Source: Rhizobium sp. TH2 (GTDB lineage: Bacteria; Pseudomonadota; Alphaproteobacteria; Rhizobiales; Rhizobiaceae). Taken from it: a stretch of 64,000 nucleotides of DNA. The stretch spans positions 3,162,001 through 3,226,000 of the forward strand of contig NZ_CP062231.1 of NCBI RefSeq assembly GCF_024707525.1, read 5' to 3'. The number at the start of each line of letters is the position of its first letter. Within the stretch, counting starts at the first letter, position 1. The notes below the pieces were generated by a model, which saw nothing but the letters and a program-made list of their open reading frames with translations, did not search any database and was not told where the DNA came from. A program made the translations under genes and the position numbers. Shown piece by piece: positions 1 through 9,817 of the stretch.

Positions 1-389
1 ATGGCGCTGAGTCAACCGAGGTCGCCGATGCCGGGCTGGTCGCAAGGCTGGCAAGCCGCGATCCGAAGTTCCACGCCTGCATCAACTTCGCACCCACGGC
101 GGCCACATGGGATGCGATGATTGCCGCCATCCGCCCGCGCGGTCGCATCGTCGCGGCGGCGCTGGTGTCGAAACCGGTGGCTTTGAGCCAGGAATGGTTA
201 ACCTCGACCGGCGTCACGATCACCGGCACCAGTGTCGGCAACCGCGAGGAAATGCGCGCGGTCGTCGCCATGCATCAGGCAAAACCCTTCGCAACCGAGA
301 TCGAGGAAATCAAGCTCGATGACGCCTCGCTGGCCTTGTCGGCTCTCGATGCCGGAACGGCGAAAGGCCGCTTCGTAATCCGTTTCTGA
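1..389 (+). CDS. Zinc-type alcohol dehydrogenase / MDR family, C-terminal fragment
   Basis: The reading frame is open from the left edge (first full codon at base 3) to a TGA at 387-389, so only about the last 128 residues are present. The visible part resembles the end of the Rossmann domain and the tail of medium-chain dehydrogenases: a Cys-Ile-Asn-Phe-Ala stretch, then a strand-turn RPRGRIVAAA as in the NAD(P)-binding fold, then the EEI-L-D-A-L-ALDAG-AKGRFVIRF ending common in zinc-dependent alcohol dehydrogenases. The zinc ligands and GxGxxG lie outside the window, so substrate and cofactor cannot be given. Family call is fairly secure; specificity is unknown. Confidence 0.7.
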   Translation, partial: GAESTEVADAGLVARLASRDPKFHACINFAPTAATWDAMIAAIRPRGRIVAAALVSKPVALSQEWLTSTGVTITGTSVGNREEMRAVVAMHQAKPFATEIEEIKLDDASLALSALDAGTAKGRFVIRF

Positions 390-405
390 ATGCCTCGAAC
401 GACCT

Positions 406-3174
406 CTATCGTGACGCCAGCATCTCTTCGATCGCCTCCGCCGCGGCTTTCCGATTGCGCTCGTCGATGCCGGTCGGCCCGGCGGATTTCGCGTAGGCCA
501 CAAGGGCTGCGAGCGTCGTGTCGTCACAGCCTTCCTCGCCGAGCCCCTTGATCTTCGCCCGGTTGCCGGCGTCGAGTACCGCTTCGCAGGCGCCTGGCGC
601 GAAGATGAACTGCTTGAGAAGACCACCCAGCGTCAGGGCATCCTGAATACGCTTGTCGTCGCGGATGGTGGCGATCACCGCCTGGCCGAACTCCCGGCTC
701 TTGCCGTCCTGGTAGATCTGCGTGGTGTTGAAGATGAATTCGAACTCCACTTTTTCCGCCTGCGGCGGCTTGGTCACCATCAGGTCGAGGCCGTAGCGGG
801 TGATTTCCGTGGCCGAGACGACCCGGCGCACCATCGCGGATTGATGATAGTTCGGCAGCAGTGCCCAGCGCGCGTCGATATTGCCATATTGCGCCAAAGT
901 GTTGACCTTGCCGAGCGCCGCCCGCTTCTGCCGATCGTTCTTGGCGGCATTGAACTGCGCCCGGATTTTATCCCATGCGCGGCCGACCGTTTCCTTGGAA
1001 AGCAGGCCTCCGGTTTCCTGCGCCGGCTGGTCTGTTTCAGTGGAGACCTCCGCCGATGCCTCCTGCACAACAGGCGCCTGGCCCTCGACCCAATCGGCAA
1101 GCGCCTTGCGCACGTCGGGACCCCAGAAGCCCTCGGGCTCGCCCTTCAGGAAACCATCCCGCGAAAGCCGTTTCTCGATGGCGACCTTGATCTCCGGCGG
1201 AAATGCCTTGCCGAGCCCGACAAGATTGTTCTCGTCCAGCCCGGCTGGCGCTTCGCGGAACGCGTTCATGATCGCTTCGGCCACGGCATCGGTGCCGGCC
1301 TCCATTGCCCTGCCCATGAACAGGCCCATGAACTCCATCTCGGCCGCGTTCTCGGGGGCAATTCCAAGTCCGTCCCACCGGCGGTCGTACCCATCGTTGT
1401 AGAGCGCGATGCGCCAGGTGATGCCCTCTTCGAGAGTCATCAGGCGGTCAAACGTATCGAAGGTGAAAGCGTTGGTGATCCGCTTCTTGGCTGCCAGTGA
1501 GCCAAGCTTTGCGGCCTTGCGCCAGGCTTCGAGGCGCTTCCGGCTGTCCTTCCGCACACCCTTTCCATCGCTATAGGCATCGCCGAGCAGCAGCAGCGCC
1601 CTGACATTGTCGCGCTCCGCCGCCTGGATCAGCATGTCGGTCGCCGCGCGGTCGTCCTGCGGATAGAGCGCGCCTGCCCGCAGGAATTTCGACTTGAGCA
1701 GGAATGCCTCGGCCTCGCCCTTGTTGATGCCGTCCTCGATCAGCGCCATCAGCTCGGCATCGGAAAGCCCGTCTTCCTGCCGCATCGGCCGATAGCTGGT
1801 CGAGCCGAGATTGGAATATTGCGTCGAGGCATAGAGCCAGAGCGCCTCGCGGTTGCCCGCGTCCGAGAGCGGCTTCACCAGCGCTCGCGCACCGGGCTCA
1901 TCGGAGAATTGCGAATTGTCGGAGAGTTTGAGCTTGGCGAGCGCTATCGCCGCCTCGCTATCGCCCGCACTGATCTGCCTCTCCAGCCCGTCGATGAGTT
2001 GTTCCGGCCGGTCGAGCCGCGGATGATAATCGAGCAGAAGCGTTGCGAGGCGAACACGATCCTCGGCAATATAGGATTTCGCCAGCGCCTGGATGGCCTC
2101 CTGTGGCCTGTAGCCGACAATCTTGCCTGACAGCAGAATGTTCCCCAGCACGCTCATCGCCGCGCCGTTGTTTTTCATGTCAGGCGCGCGGACCATTTCG
2201 AGTGCCCGCTTGCCGTCCTCCGGCCCGCCCTCGCCCTTGGCGAGCATGTCCGCAAGGATCGGAACCATGCGCTTGTCGGTCTTGGCGCCTTCTTCAAGGA
2301 TTTCGCGCGCCCGCACCGGGTCTTTGCGCGTACCACGGCCGGCGCGAAGCGATTTGACGACAACATCGGTAGACCAACTGGCGTCCTCGCCTCCTGACTT
2401 CATGTCGGCTTCGACAATGCGAAACGCCATGCGATTCTCGGTGGCCGAGAAGCCATCCTCCTCAAGCGTCGTCCAGGCGATCATCACAGGCATGCGCGCC
2501 CGGGACTTGACGTCGTAGTCGGTCATCTCGATGCCCTGCGGCGGGGCGCCTTCCAGCCGGCGCGCCCATCTGACCACCTGCTTGAGATCACGCTTGGCCA
2601 TGCTGGAGCCGCGATAGGCAATCATCATGTCCTGGATCGCCGCCATATGGCCCTGCTCGGCCGCCTTGTTCAGTGCTGTCCAGGCCTCGTCGCGCGAGAT
2701 CTCCATCATCGAGCTTTCGGTGCTATCGGGATTGAGACGGAATAGCTGGTAGAGCAGGTATTGCGCCTCGGCACTGCCGTCACCGGCCATCTTGCGCACC
2801 TGCGGAGTCAGCAATTGCAGGTTGGATTCGCCAAGTGCCATCGTCGTCCGGAGCCATTGCAGGTGCTGCCGCTTCTCCTTCGGCGCGCCGACCCAGGCCT
2901 GCTGGCATTTTTCCTGTAGCGCCTTGAGCTTGGCCTTGTCGAAATCCGCCGGGAACAGCTCGATATATTGCACCGGCGGCGCCTTGGCGGTGAAGTCGAG
3001 TGGTGCTGTGGCGCCCTTGTCACAAGCCTCGACGGCAACTGCGATCTCCCGGGCCTCACGCTCCTTGCGGGCGGCATCGTCATTGGCCGTCTGGGCAAAG
3101 GCCGATGGGCTCAAGCAGGAAAGCGACACCGCGGAAGCAAGTGAAAGTGCTGCAAAGCGAACCAGATGTGACAT
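406..3174 (-). CDS. Secreted Sel1-like repeat protein with C-terminal helix-rich region
   Basis: A protein of about 922 residues. The frame is open further upstream, but the ATG at 3174 is chosen because GGAAGG lies 7-8 bases before it and it begins a clear signal peptide (SHLVRF, hydrophobic core, cleavage near AFAQ). Several Sel1-like/TPR units follow, for example SAEAQYLLYQLF, a unit beginning AAEQGHMAAIQDMMIAYRG, and VRALLLLGDAYSDGKGVRKDSRK. Around residues 650-700 a segment ending EGFWGPDVRKALADWVEGQ resembles a degenerate peptidoglycan-binding repeat. Sel1 arrays scaffold protein-protein contacts in the envelope, so a periplasmic scaffold role is inferred. It stands alone, convergent with the dehydrogenase upstream of 389. 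No enzymatic motif was seen. Confidence 0.7.
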   Translation of the reverse strand: MSHLVRFAALSLASAVSLSCLSPSAFAQTANDDAARKEREAREIAVAVEACDKGATAPLDFTAKAPPVQYIELFPADFDKAKLKALQEKCQQAWVGAPKEKRQHLQWLRTTMALGESNLQLLTPQVRKMAGDGSAEAQYLLYQLFRLNPDSTESSMMEISRDEAWTALNKAAEQGHMAAIQDMMIAYRGSSMAKRDLKQVVRWARRLEGAPPQGIEMTDYDVKSRARMPVMIAWTTLEEDGFSATENRMAFRIVEADMKSGGEDASWSTDVVVKSLRAGRGTRKDPVRAREILEEGAKTDKRMVPILADMLAKGEGGPEDGKRALEMVRAPDMKNNGAAMSVLGNILLSGKIVGYRPQEAIQALAKSYIAEDRVRLATLLLDYHPRLDRPEQLIDGLERQISAGDSEAAIALAKLKLSDNSQFSDEPGARALVKPLSDAGNREALWLYASTQYSNLGSTSYRPMRQEDGLSDAELMALIEDGINKGEAEAFLLKSKFLRAGALYPQDDRAATDMLIQAAERDNVRALLLLGDAYSDGKGVRKDSRKRLEAWRKAAKLGSLAAKKRITNAFTFDTFDRLMTLEEGITWRIALYNDGYDRRWDGLGIAPENAAEMEFMGLFMGRAMEAGTDAVAEAIMNAFREAPAGLDENNLVGLGKAFPPEIKVAIEKRLSRDGFLKGEPEGFWGPDVRKALADWVEGQAPVVQEASAEVSTETDQPAQETGGLLSKETVGRAWDKIRAQFNAAKNDRQKRAALGKVNTLAQYGNIDARWALLPNYHQSAMVRRVVSATEITRYGLDLMVTKPPQAEKVEFEFIFNTTQIYQDGKSREFGQAVIATIRDDKRIQDALTLGGLLKQFIFAPGACEAVLDAGNRAKIKGLGEEGCDDTTLAALVAYAKSAGPTGIDERNRKAAAEAIEEMLASR

Positions 3175-3516
3175 GACCGTTCCTTCCATGGACGCGGCCG
3201 CCACGCCGCCGTCAAAGACTACATGTTCTGCATTCGACCAATCGCCGACCGGGCAGCCCGGCCTCGCAATGAAAAGACGACGTATCTTTCGCGCCAATTA
3301 TTCGGCGGCGATTGTAACACGAGGAAGTCGGCGGGTTGAACCGGGGCGCTCGATTCCGGCTCAGGTGCTGCCAATGGAAACTGCCAAACGCCAATCAGTA
3401 TTATTTATTGACCGGGAAATTCTTGTTCCAGACAACAAGCGCCGGATTAACAAAGCTAAAACGAGTCTTCGTTATCATTGGTATCCTTGATTATACCGGA
3501 AGGCTTATGAACCGCG
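3175..3516. other. Divergent intergenic region between Sel1 protein and diguanylate cyclase
   Basis: About 340 bases separate the two divergent starts and must hold both promoters. The right half is A/T-rich, with a TTGACC at 3408-3413 that could be a -35 box for the rightward gene and a short GGTAT/ATACC dyad near 3480-3498. No convincing -10 spacing, small gene or structured RNA was found. Confidence 0.4.
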
Positions 3517-5400
3517 ATGAATGGCGTTTGGGCACAATTTGCCGGCAATCTTGCCTTCGTGGGTCTGGCGATTTCGCTCTGGGCGCATGTGTCCATCTGG
3601 TTTCAGCGCGAATTGGGCAACTACAGCAGGATGGCGTTCGGGGTAGCGGCAGGCGCCACTTCGATCGGCTCCATCCTGCTCGCCGTCCAATTCAGTCCCG
3701 GCGTCTATATTGACCTGCGTTTTCCGCCCATCGCACTCGCCGGCCTGTTCGGTGGACCGATCACGGCAATCGTCGCTGCCTTGATGGCGGTGACGTTCCG
3801 CATCGCCATTGGCGGTGCGGCGATGACCGAAGGCGTCATGGCGATTGCGATCGTTGCCGGCATCGGTGCAGCGATCAATTTCTACAGCAGGAAAAGATCG
3901 CCGGTTCTCTCGGATGTCGCGATCCTGACCGGAGCGATCGGTGTCGCATTGGTCGTGATGCTGATCGTGTTTCCCACTCTCGCCAAGGTGCATGCCCTTC
4001 AGCTCATCGGCCAGCCGATGATCGGTTTCAATTGCCTGGCGACCGCTCTTTGCGGTTTCATCATATTGAAAACCGAGCACCTGGAGCTCGAGCGGAGCAT
4101 GCTGGGGACATCCTTTTCGCAAGCCCCGGACTACCTTTACATCAAGGACCGTGACAGCCGGTTCATCATCGTCAACGAGAACATGGCGAAGCTCTACCGG
4201 CACCGCACGTCCTCGGAATTGACCGGACTGACCGATTTCGATCTCCACGCAACGCTGCTCGCCGAGGAACTCTACCATGGTGAACAGGAACTGATGCGAA
4301 CCGGCGTGCCGCTGATCGACTCGCTCGAGCACATCGGCGATCGGTACATGCTGGCCTCCAAGGTTCCGGTCCGCAACAAGGAAGGCCGCGTGATCGGCCT
4401 CGCCGGCATTACGCGTGACATCACCGAACGCACCGCGCTTGAACGCGAACTGCGCGAAAGCAAGAACCTGCTGTCGCATGCCATGGCCGGCATGTCCGAT
4501 GGCTTTGCCATGTTCGACAAGAAGGGCTTCCTAATCTTCTGCAACGAGCAGTATCGCGAAGCCTTCCCGCTTTCGAGCGATGCACGCGTGGTCGGCGCCC
4601 ATATCAGCGACATCTTGCGCCGGATCGCCGAGACCCGCGAACGGCTGGACATACCGACCGAGAACATCGAAGACTGGATCAAGGCCGCCGGCGCCACTCT
4701 GCATCGCAACAAGGACGAAGAAATCCAGCTCCACAACGGCGACTGGCGCAGCATCCGCACGCGGCTTGCCGACAATGGCACGGCCATCGTCGCGGTCTCG
4801 GATATCACCGCAACGAAGCAGGCGGAAATCGCCCTGAGGATATCGGCCGAACAGTTGAAGAACCTCGCCGAAACGGACGGACTGACAGGTATCGTCAACC
4901 GCCGGGCTTTCGACGAAGCATTCATGCGTGAACTGGCGCGGAGCGCCCGCAACCGGAAGCCCCTCAGCCTGCTGATGATCGATATCGACCGCTTCAAGGC
5001 CTATAACGACACCTACGGCCATCTCGCAGGCGACCAATGCCTGCGCGTCATCAGCAAATGCCTCCTCCAGTCTGCGCGGCGTCCCGTGGATATCGTCGCG
5101 CGCTACGGCGGCGAGGAATTCGTGGTCCTGCTTCCCGAAATCGATGAGGAAGGCGCGATGGTGGTAGCCGAGCTATTCGCGCACTATCTGAGCGAGGAAA
5201 ACATCGCTCACATCAAGAGCGAATTCGGAAAGGTTACCGCGAGCATCGGCATATCCTCCGAGACCGGGCTTATCCTCCGAACCGAACCCAGCCGCCTTCT
5301 ATCGATCGCAGATGCCGCGCTCTATGATGCCAAGGCACAAGGGCGAAACCGCATCATCTATCGCTCGCGGGAAGAGGCAGAGGACAAGAAGGCCGGCTGA
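3517..5400 (+). CDS. Membrane diguanylate cyclase (5TM-LYT, two PAS, GGDEF)
   Basis: 627 residues. Residues 1-185 hold about five or six membrane helices, with an RFPPIALAGLFGGP stretch typical of the 5TMR-LYT sensor domain. PAS domains follow at roughly 200-305 (ending GITRDITERT) and 315-440 (ending VSDITATKQ). The GGDEF domain occupies about 455-615 with the active-site sequence RYGGEEF near residue 531, so it should make cyclic di-GMP from GTP. The inhibitory I-site RxxD is intact as RPVD exactly five residues before GGEEF, predicting product inhibition. There is no EAL domain. The ATG is preceded by GGAAGG at a rather long distance (13 bases). The input signal is unknown. Confidence 0.88.
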   Translation: MNGVWAQFAGNLAFVGLAISLWAHVSIWFQRELGNYSRMAFGVAAGATSIGSILLAVQFSPGVYIDLRFPPIALAGLFGGPITAIVAALMAVTFRIAIGGAAMTEGVMAIAIVAGIGAAINFYSRKRSPVLSDVAILTGAIGVALVVMLIVFPTLAKVHALQLIGQPMIGFNCLATALCGFIILKTEHLELERSMLGTSFSQAPDYLYIKDRDSRFIIVNENMAKLYRHRTSSELTGLTDFDLHATLLAEELYHGEQELMRTGVPLIDSLEHIGDRYMLASKVPVRNKEGRVIGLAGITRDITERTALERELRESKNLLSHAMAGMSDGFAMFDKKGFLIFCNEQYREAFPLSSDARVVGAHISDILRRIAETRERLDIPTENIEDWIKAAGATLHRNKDEEIQLHNGDWRSIRTRLADNGTAIVAVSDITATKQAEIALRISAEQLKNLAETDGLTGIVNRRAFDEAFMRELARSARNRKPLSLLMIDIDRFKAYNDTYGHLAGDQCLRVISKCLLQSARRPVDIVARYGGEEFVVLLPEIDEEGAMVVAELFAHYLSEENIAHIKSEFGKVTASIGISSETGLILRTEPSRLLSIADAALYDAKAQGRNRIIYRSREEAEDKKAG

Positions 5401-5414
5401 CGGCCGCTACCAAT

Positions 5415-5445
5415 AAAAAGCCGAGGCAGTTTCCTGCCCCGGCTT
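5415..5445 (-). terminator. Intrinsic terminator, probably bidirectional
   Basis: AAGCCG-A-GGCAG at 5418-5429 pairs with CTGCC-C-CGGCTT at 5434-5445 around a TTTC loop, giving an 11-bp stem with one mismatch. On the minus strand it is followed by a U-run (AAAAA at 5415-5419 on the plus strand). It lies between the convergent diguanylate cyclase and ilvC genes and best serves ilvC. Confidence 0.7.
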
Positions 5446-5477
5446 GTCCACCCACTACAGCGGATGACTTGATAGTT

Positions 5478-5515
5478 TAGTTCACAGCCTTGTCGACCAG
5501 CTTGTTCTTGCCGAT
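5478..5515 (-). repeat. Extra copy of the last codons of ilvC
   Basis: These 38 bases match the real ilvC end at 5566-5603 in 37 positions. In the minus-strand reading frame the extra copy would encode [12 protein letters not shown] followed by TAA, against [12 protein letters not shown] and TAG at the real end. The offset is 88 bases. It lies between ilvC and its terminator and is not part of the gene. It looks like a local duplication or recombination scar. Confidence 0.85.
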
Positions 5516-5564
5516 ACCCGCGACGCCGAAGGCGCGCAGAACAAGAATGCCTGGAGCGGCAGGC

Positions 5565-6629
<1,065 letters not shown>

Positions 6630-7280
6630 TCAGGCCGCCATCCCCTTGCCCGTTCCGTAGAGCGAAAGGAAGGCATTGACCCCCCTCTCCGCCCGCCGGC
6701 CGAATTCCTTCCTGATCCCGGAGACATCCTCCCCGAGCATCATGCGAACATGCAGGTCCCGCACGATCAGTCCGTATAGCGTCTCATACGCCTCGTTGGC
6801 ATCGTCGAATGCGACAAGCCCGGCGCGCTTGGCGGATATCAGCAATGCCGTGGCGCGTCTACCGATCTGGCGGCGTCCGCGCTGCAAAAGCATCTCGCCA
6901 AGTTGCGAGGAATCCCTGCTCGCCTGGCCGATCGCCAGACGATTGAGCGCCAGCGATACATCGCCGGAGAGCACATCGAGCAGCCCGGTGGCAAAATCGT
7001 TGAGCAGCTTCTCCAGGCCCGGCCGCGTGAGATTCGCCTGCGCGCCGTCGCCCGTGCGCACCTTCGATGCCTGGTAGGCGATCATCGCCTCCATCAGGCC
7101 GTCGCGGTCGCCGAACCACTTGTAGAGGCTTTCCTTGGAGCAATTGGCGGCGCGCGCCACGCCGGCGGTGGTCAGTGCCTTCTCCCCGCCCGATACGAGC
7201 AGTCGCAAGGCCTCTTCCAGCACCGCGTTCTGGCGCGGCGAAAAGCTTTCGGGTCCTGATGTGTCTGTCGTATTCAGCAT
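6630..7280 (-). CDS. TetR/AcrR family transcriptional regulator
   Basis: 216 residues. The N-terminal DNA-binding domain spans about residues 15-65 (RQNAVLEEALRLL, then LTTAGVARAANCSKESLYKWFGDRDGL, the usual helix-turn-helix of the family). The C-terminal ligand-binding part is all helical and its effector is unknown. A perfect 14-bp palindrome 14 bases upstream of the ATG suggests autoregulation, and the close downstream ilvC (45 bases) suggests the same repressor could control ilvC. There is no good Shine-Dalgarno sequence before this ATG, so a short or absent 5' leader is possible. Confidence 0.88.
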   Translation of the reverse strand: MLNTTDTSGPESFSPRQNAVLEEALRLLVSGGEKALTTAGVARAANCSKESLYKWFGDRDGLMEAMIAYQASKVRTGDGAQANLTRPGLEKLLNDFATGLLDVLSGDVSLALNRLAIGQASRDSSQLGEMLLQRGRRQIGRRATALLISAKRAGLVAFDDANEAYETLYGLIVRDLHVRMMLGEDVSGIRKEFGRRAERGVNAFLSLYGTGKGMAA

Positions 7281-7293
7281 GGCAAATCCGTCA

Positions 7294-7307
7294 GTACCGT
7301 ACGGTAC
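7294..7307. promoter_or_regulatory. Perfect palindrome, probable TetR operator
   Basis: GTACCGTACGGTAC is a perfect 14-bp palindrome 14 bases before the tetR-type start codon at 7280. Size, symmetry and position fit a TetR-family autoregulatory operator. Binding by the adjacent regulator is inferred. Confidence 0.65.
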
Positions 7308-7371
7308 GGTTCGTGCGATTTATGCGCTGATCTTGCAAAGGCGTCAAGAGACCTTCAGCAAGATTTCTCGA

Positions 7372-7794
7372 TTAGTGTCCGAACGGTTTCAGGCCCGCCC
7401 AACCTCGAACACCGATTTTGGGCGGGTCGACGATCCGAATTTGCCAACGGTGATAATGATACCAGGAAATGAGATGGAAGCTCTTCTTAAGCCTTCCGCT
7501 CTCCTGCCACCAAGCCATTAAGGCCTCAGGAGACTCCATGTCCTTCGGTTGATACTGAAAGGGCATGCCGCGCGCATTCAGATCAATAAGCTTTGCGAAG
7601 AGATCATCGTTTTCCCACAAACGGCCCTCATTCGAGAACTGGATCCTCTCCGCTTCCTCATAAATGCCGTCGTCATTTTCGTAATCAATTACAATAAAGC
7701 TTCTTGAAATATGGGAGACGCTTTTCGGGGCACGCTCTCCCGCGCCTCCGACATGAAACGGTTTCGGCTCAGTTCTTCCATCATACCAATTCAC
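7372..7794 (-). CDS. Hypothetical protein
   Basis: 140 residues, not recognised. The GTG start directly abuts the TAG of the upstream LysR gene (TAGGTG), with GGGAGAG in the LysR end serving as ribosome-binding site, so translation is probably coupled. The protein is soluble, rich in Trp, Tyr and acidic residues (IVIDYENDDGIYEEAERIQF; WYHYHRWQIRI), without signal peptide or known motif. It could be a small accessory protein of the LysR locus; no function is proposed. Confidence 0.6.
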   Translation of the reverse strand: MNWYDGRTEPKPFHVGGAGERAPKSVSHISRSFIVIDYENDDGIYEEAERIQFSNEGRLWENDDLFAKLIDLNARGMPFQYQPKDMESPEALMAWWQESGRLKKSFHLISWYHYHRWQIRIVDPPKIGVRGWAGLKPFGH

Positions 7795-8703
7795 CTAACT
7801 CTCTCCCTTGTTATTGTTACCCTTCACCCAATCCACAAACGCCCTCAGTGGCGCCGGCATATGGCGCCGGCTCGGGTAGTAAAGATACGGCCCCGAGAAT
7901 GGTTGCTGCCAATCCGGCAACACCTCCACCAGCGCGCCGCTTTTGAGATACGGCCGGATGAAATCCTCGAATGTGGCGATAATGCCGAGCCCGCCACGGG
8001 CAGCCGCGAGCTCGAGCTCGATCGTATTGGCAATCAGCGTCTCGGGCGGACTGACCCGGATCACGGCCCCATCCCGCTCGAACTCCCAGCTATTCAGCCG
8101 GCCACTTTCGAAGCGGTGCCGTATGCATGTATGTTCGGCCAGGTCGCGCGGGTGGCAAGGCATGCCGCGCCGCGCGAGATAATCCGGTGATGCCGCCACG
8201 CAGAAGCGCTGCATTCTCGGCCCGATCGGGATCGCGATCATGTCGAGATCGAGGCTTTCGTCATAACGGATGCCGGCATCGAAGCCCGCCGCGAACACGT
8301 CCATGAATGTATCCCTGCCCTCGACCTCTAGGATGATCCCGGGATAGGCCTTGAGAAACGGTATGACGATATCCGGCAGGATCTCGCGCGCCACCACGCT
8401 CGGCACATTGAGTCTCAGCCGCCCGGCAGGACTTGAATCCGAGCTTCTCACCTGCTCCAGCGCGCCGGATATATCCGAAAGCATCGGCGTGACACGATCA
8501 AGCAGCCGCTGGCCCGCGTCGGTCGGCGTGACGCTCCGCGTCGTACGATTCAAGAGTCGCGTGTCGAGCTTGGCCTCCAGTCGTCGCACCGCCTCGCTCA
8601 ACGCAGAAGCCGACACGCCGCGTAAAGCCGCAGCTTTGCGGAAATTGCGCTGCTCGGCGACGCCAGCGAACGCTTCGAGATCGGCAAGCGGCAAGTCCTT
8701 CAT
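7795..8703 (-). CDS. LysR family transcriptional regulator
   Basis: 302 residues, standard LysR length. The winged helix-turn-helix is at about 5-65 (LADLEAFAGVAEQRNFRKAAALRGVSASALSEAVRRLEAKL), followed by a periplasmic-binding-protein-like effector domain from about 90. It is divergent from an aldo/keto reductase gene, with 106 bases between the start codons, the classic arrangement in which a LysR protein controls its neighbour. The effector is unknown. The family is clear, the target is inferred from position. Confidence 0.9.
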   Translation of the reverse strand: MKDLPLADLEAFAGVAEQRNFRKAAALRGVSASALSEAVRRLEAKLDTRLLNRTTRSVTPTDAGQRLLDRVTPMLSDISGALEQVRSSDSSPAGRLRLNVPSVVAREILPDIVIPFLKAYPGIILEVEGRDTFMDVFAAGFDAGIRYDESLDLDMIAIPIGPRMQRFCVAASPDYLARRGMPCHPRDLAEHTCIRHRFESGRLNSWEFERDGAVIRVSPPETLIANTIELELAAARGGLGIIATFEDFIRPYLKSGALVEVLPDWQQPFSGPYLYYPSRRHMPAPLRAFVDWVKGNNNKGES

Positions 8704-8809
8704 TGTACAAAATTCCGCACAGGTTGTTCGATCTGAAATGGATTATCGCACATGCCGCAAGGGAGTAAAAGACGTCAATCCAACAGCCAGTGAGCAAGGA
8801 GAACCACCC

Positions 8810-9805
8810 ATGAAATACGTTCAACTCGGAAAAGCCGGCCCGCAAACCTCCGCCTTCGGCCTCGGCTGCATGGGCATGTCGGGCATGTATGGTCCCTCGG
8901 ATCGCGCCGAAAGCCTCGCCACCCTGCACGCCGCCGTCGATGCCGGCATCACGCTGCTCGATACCGGCGATTTCTACGGCATGGGCCATAACGAGATGCT
9001 GATCGGCGAGGCGCTGCGCGACATTCCCCGCGACAAGGTCCAGCTCAGCGTCAAGTTCGGCGCCCAGCGCGACCCCGCCGCCGGATGGATCGGCTTCGAC
9101 GCCCGCCCGGCGGCGGTCAAGACGGCACTGGCTTATACGCTGACCCGCCTCGGCGTCGATTACATCGACATCTACCGCCCCGCCCGCCTCGATCCCAGCG
9201 TGCCGGTCGAAGACACGATCGGCGCCATCGCCGATATGGTGAAGGCCGGCTATGTCCGCCACATCGGGCTCTCGGAAGTTGGTTCCGAGACGATCCGGCG
9301 CGCGGCAGCCGTCCATCCGATTGTTGATCTCCAGATCGAATATTCGCTGATGTCGCGCGGTATCGAGGAGGACATCCTGCCGACAGTTCGCGAACTCGGC
9401 ATCAGCGTCACCGCCTATGGCGTACTGTCGCGTGGCCTGCTCAGCGGCAGCGCCGTGATGGGTGCCGGCGATTTTCGAGCCCACTCCCCACGCTTCCAGG
9501 GCGACAACGCCGAGCGCAACGCCGCCCTCGCTGCCGCCCTGCAGAAGGTCGCACAATCCAGGGGCATGACGGCCTCGCAGGCGGCAATCGCCTGGGTGGC
9601 GGCGCAGGGATCGGATATCGTGCCGGTCGTCGGCGCCAGAAAGCGTCACCAGCTCGAGGAATCGCTGAAAGCGCTGGATTTCTCGCTGACACGAGAAGAC
9701 CTCGCAACGCTCGAAGCAGCAATCCCAAAGGGTGCCGCGGCCGGCGGCCGCTATGCCGAAGCGCAGCTCGCCCATCTCGACAGTGAGAAGCGCAAGGCTG
9801 GCTGA
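8810..9805 (+). CDS. Aldo/keto reductase lacking the usual catalytic histidine
   Basis: 331 residues. The frame is open upstream to 8351, but the ATG at 8810 has AAGGAG eight bases before it and gives the normal family start (MKYVQLGKAG). TIM-barrel NADPH-dependent reductase: GLGCMGMSGMYG near the N-terminus, Asp and Tyr of the catalytic tetrad in LLDTGDFYG, Lys in LSVKFG. The position where related AKRs have QHRVDP reads PARLDP, so the tetrad histidine is replaced by alanine. The C-terminal VPVVGARKRHQLEESL is the cofactor phosphate-binding region. Divergent from lysR and probably controlled by it. Natural substrate unknown. Confidence 0.88.
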   Translation: MKYVQLGKAGPQTSAFGLGCMGMSGMYGPSDRAESLATLHAAVDAGITLLDTGDFYGMGHNEMLIGEALRDIPRDKVQLSVKFGAQRDPAAGWIGFDARPAAVKTALAYTLTRLGVDYIDIYRPARLDPSVPVEDTIGAIADMVKAGYVRHIGLSEVGSETIRRAAAVHPIVDLQIEYSLMSRGIEEDILPTVRELGISVTAYGVLSRGLLSGSAVMGAGDFRAHSPRFQGDNAERNAALAAALQKVAQSRGMTASQAAIAWVAAQGSDIVPVVGARKRHQLEESLKALDFSLTREDLATLEAAIPKGAAAGGRYAEAQLAHLDSEKRKAG

Positions 9806-9817
9806 TCCATCAAACGA

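Noticed and set aside
8351..8809. Upstream extension of the aldo/keto reductase frame by 153 codons
   Set aside because: It lies antisense to lysR and the family N-terminus begins at 8810 with AAGGAG upstream.
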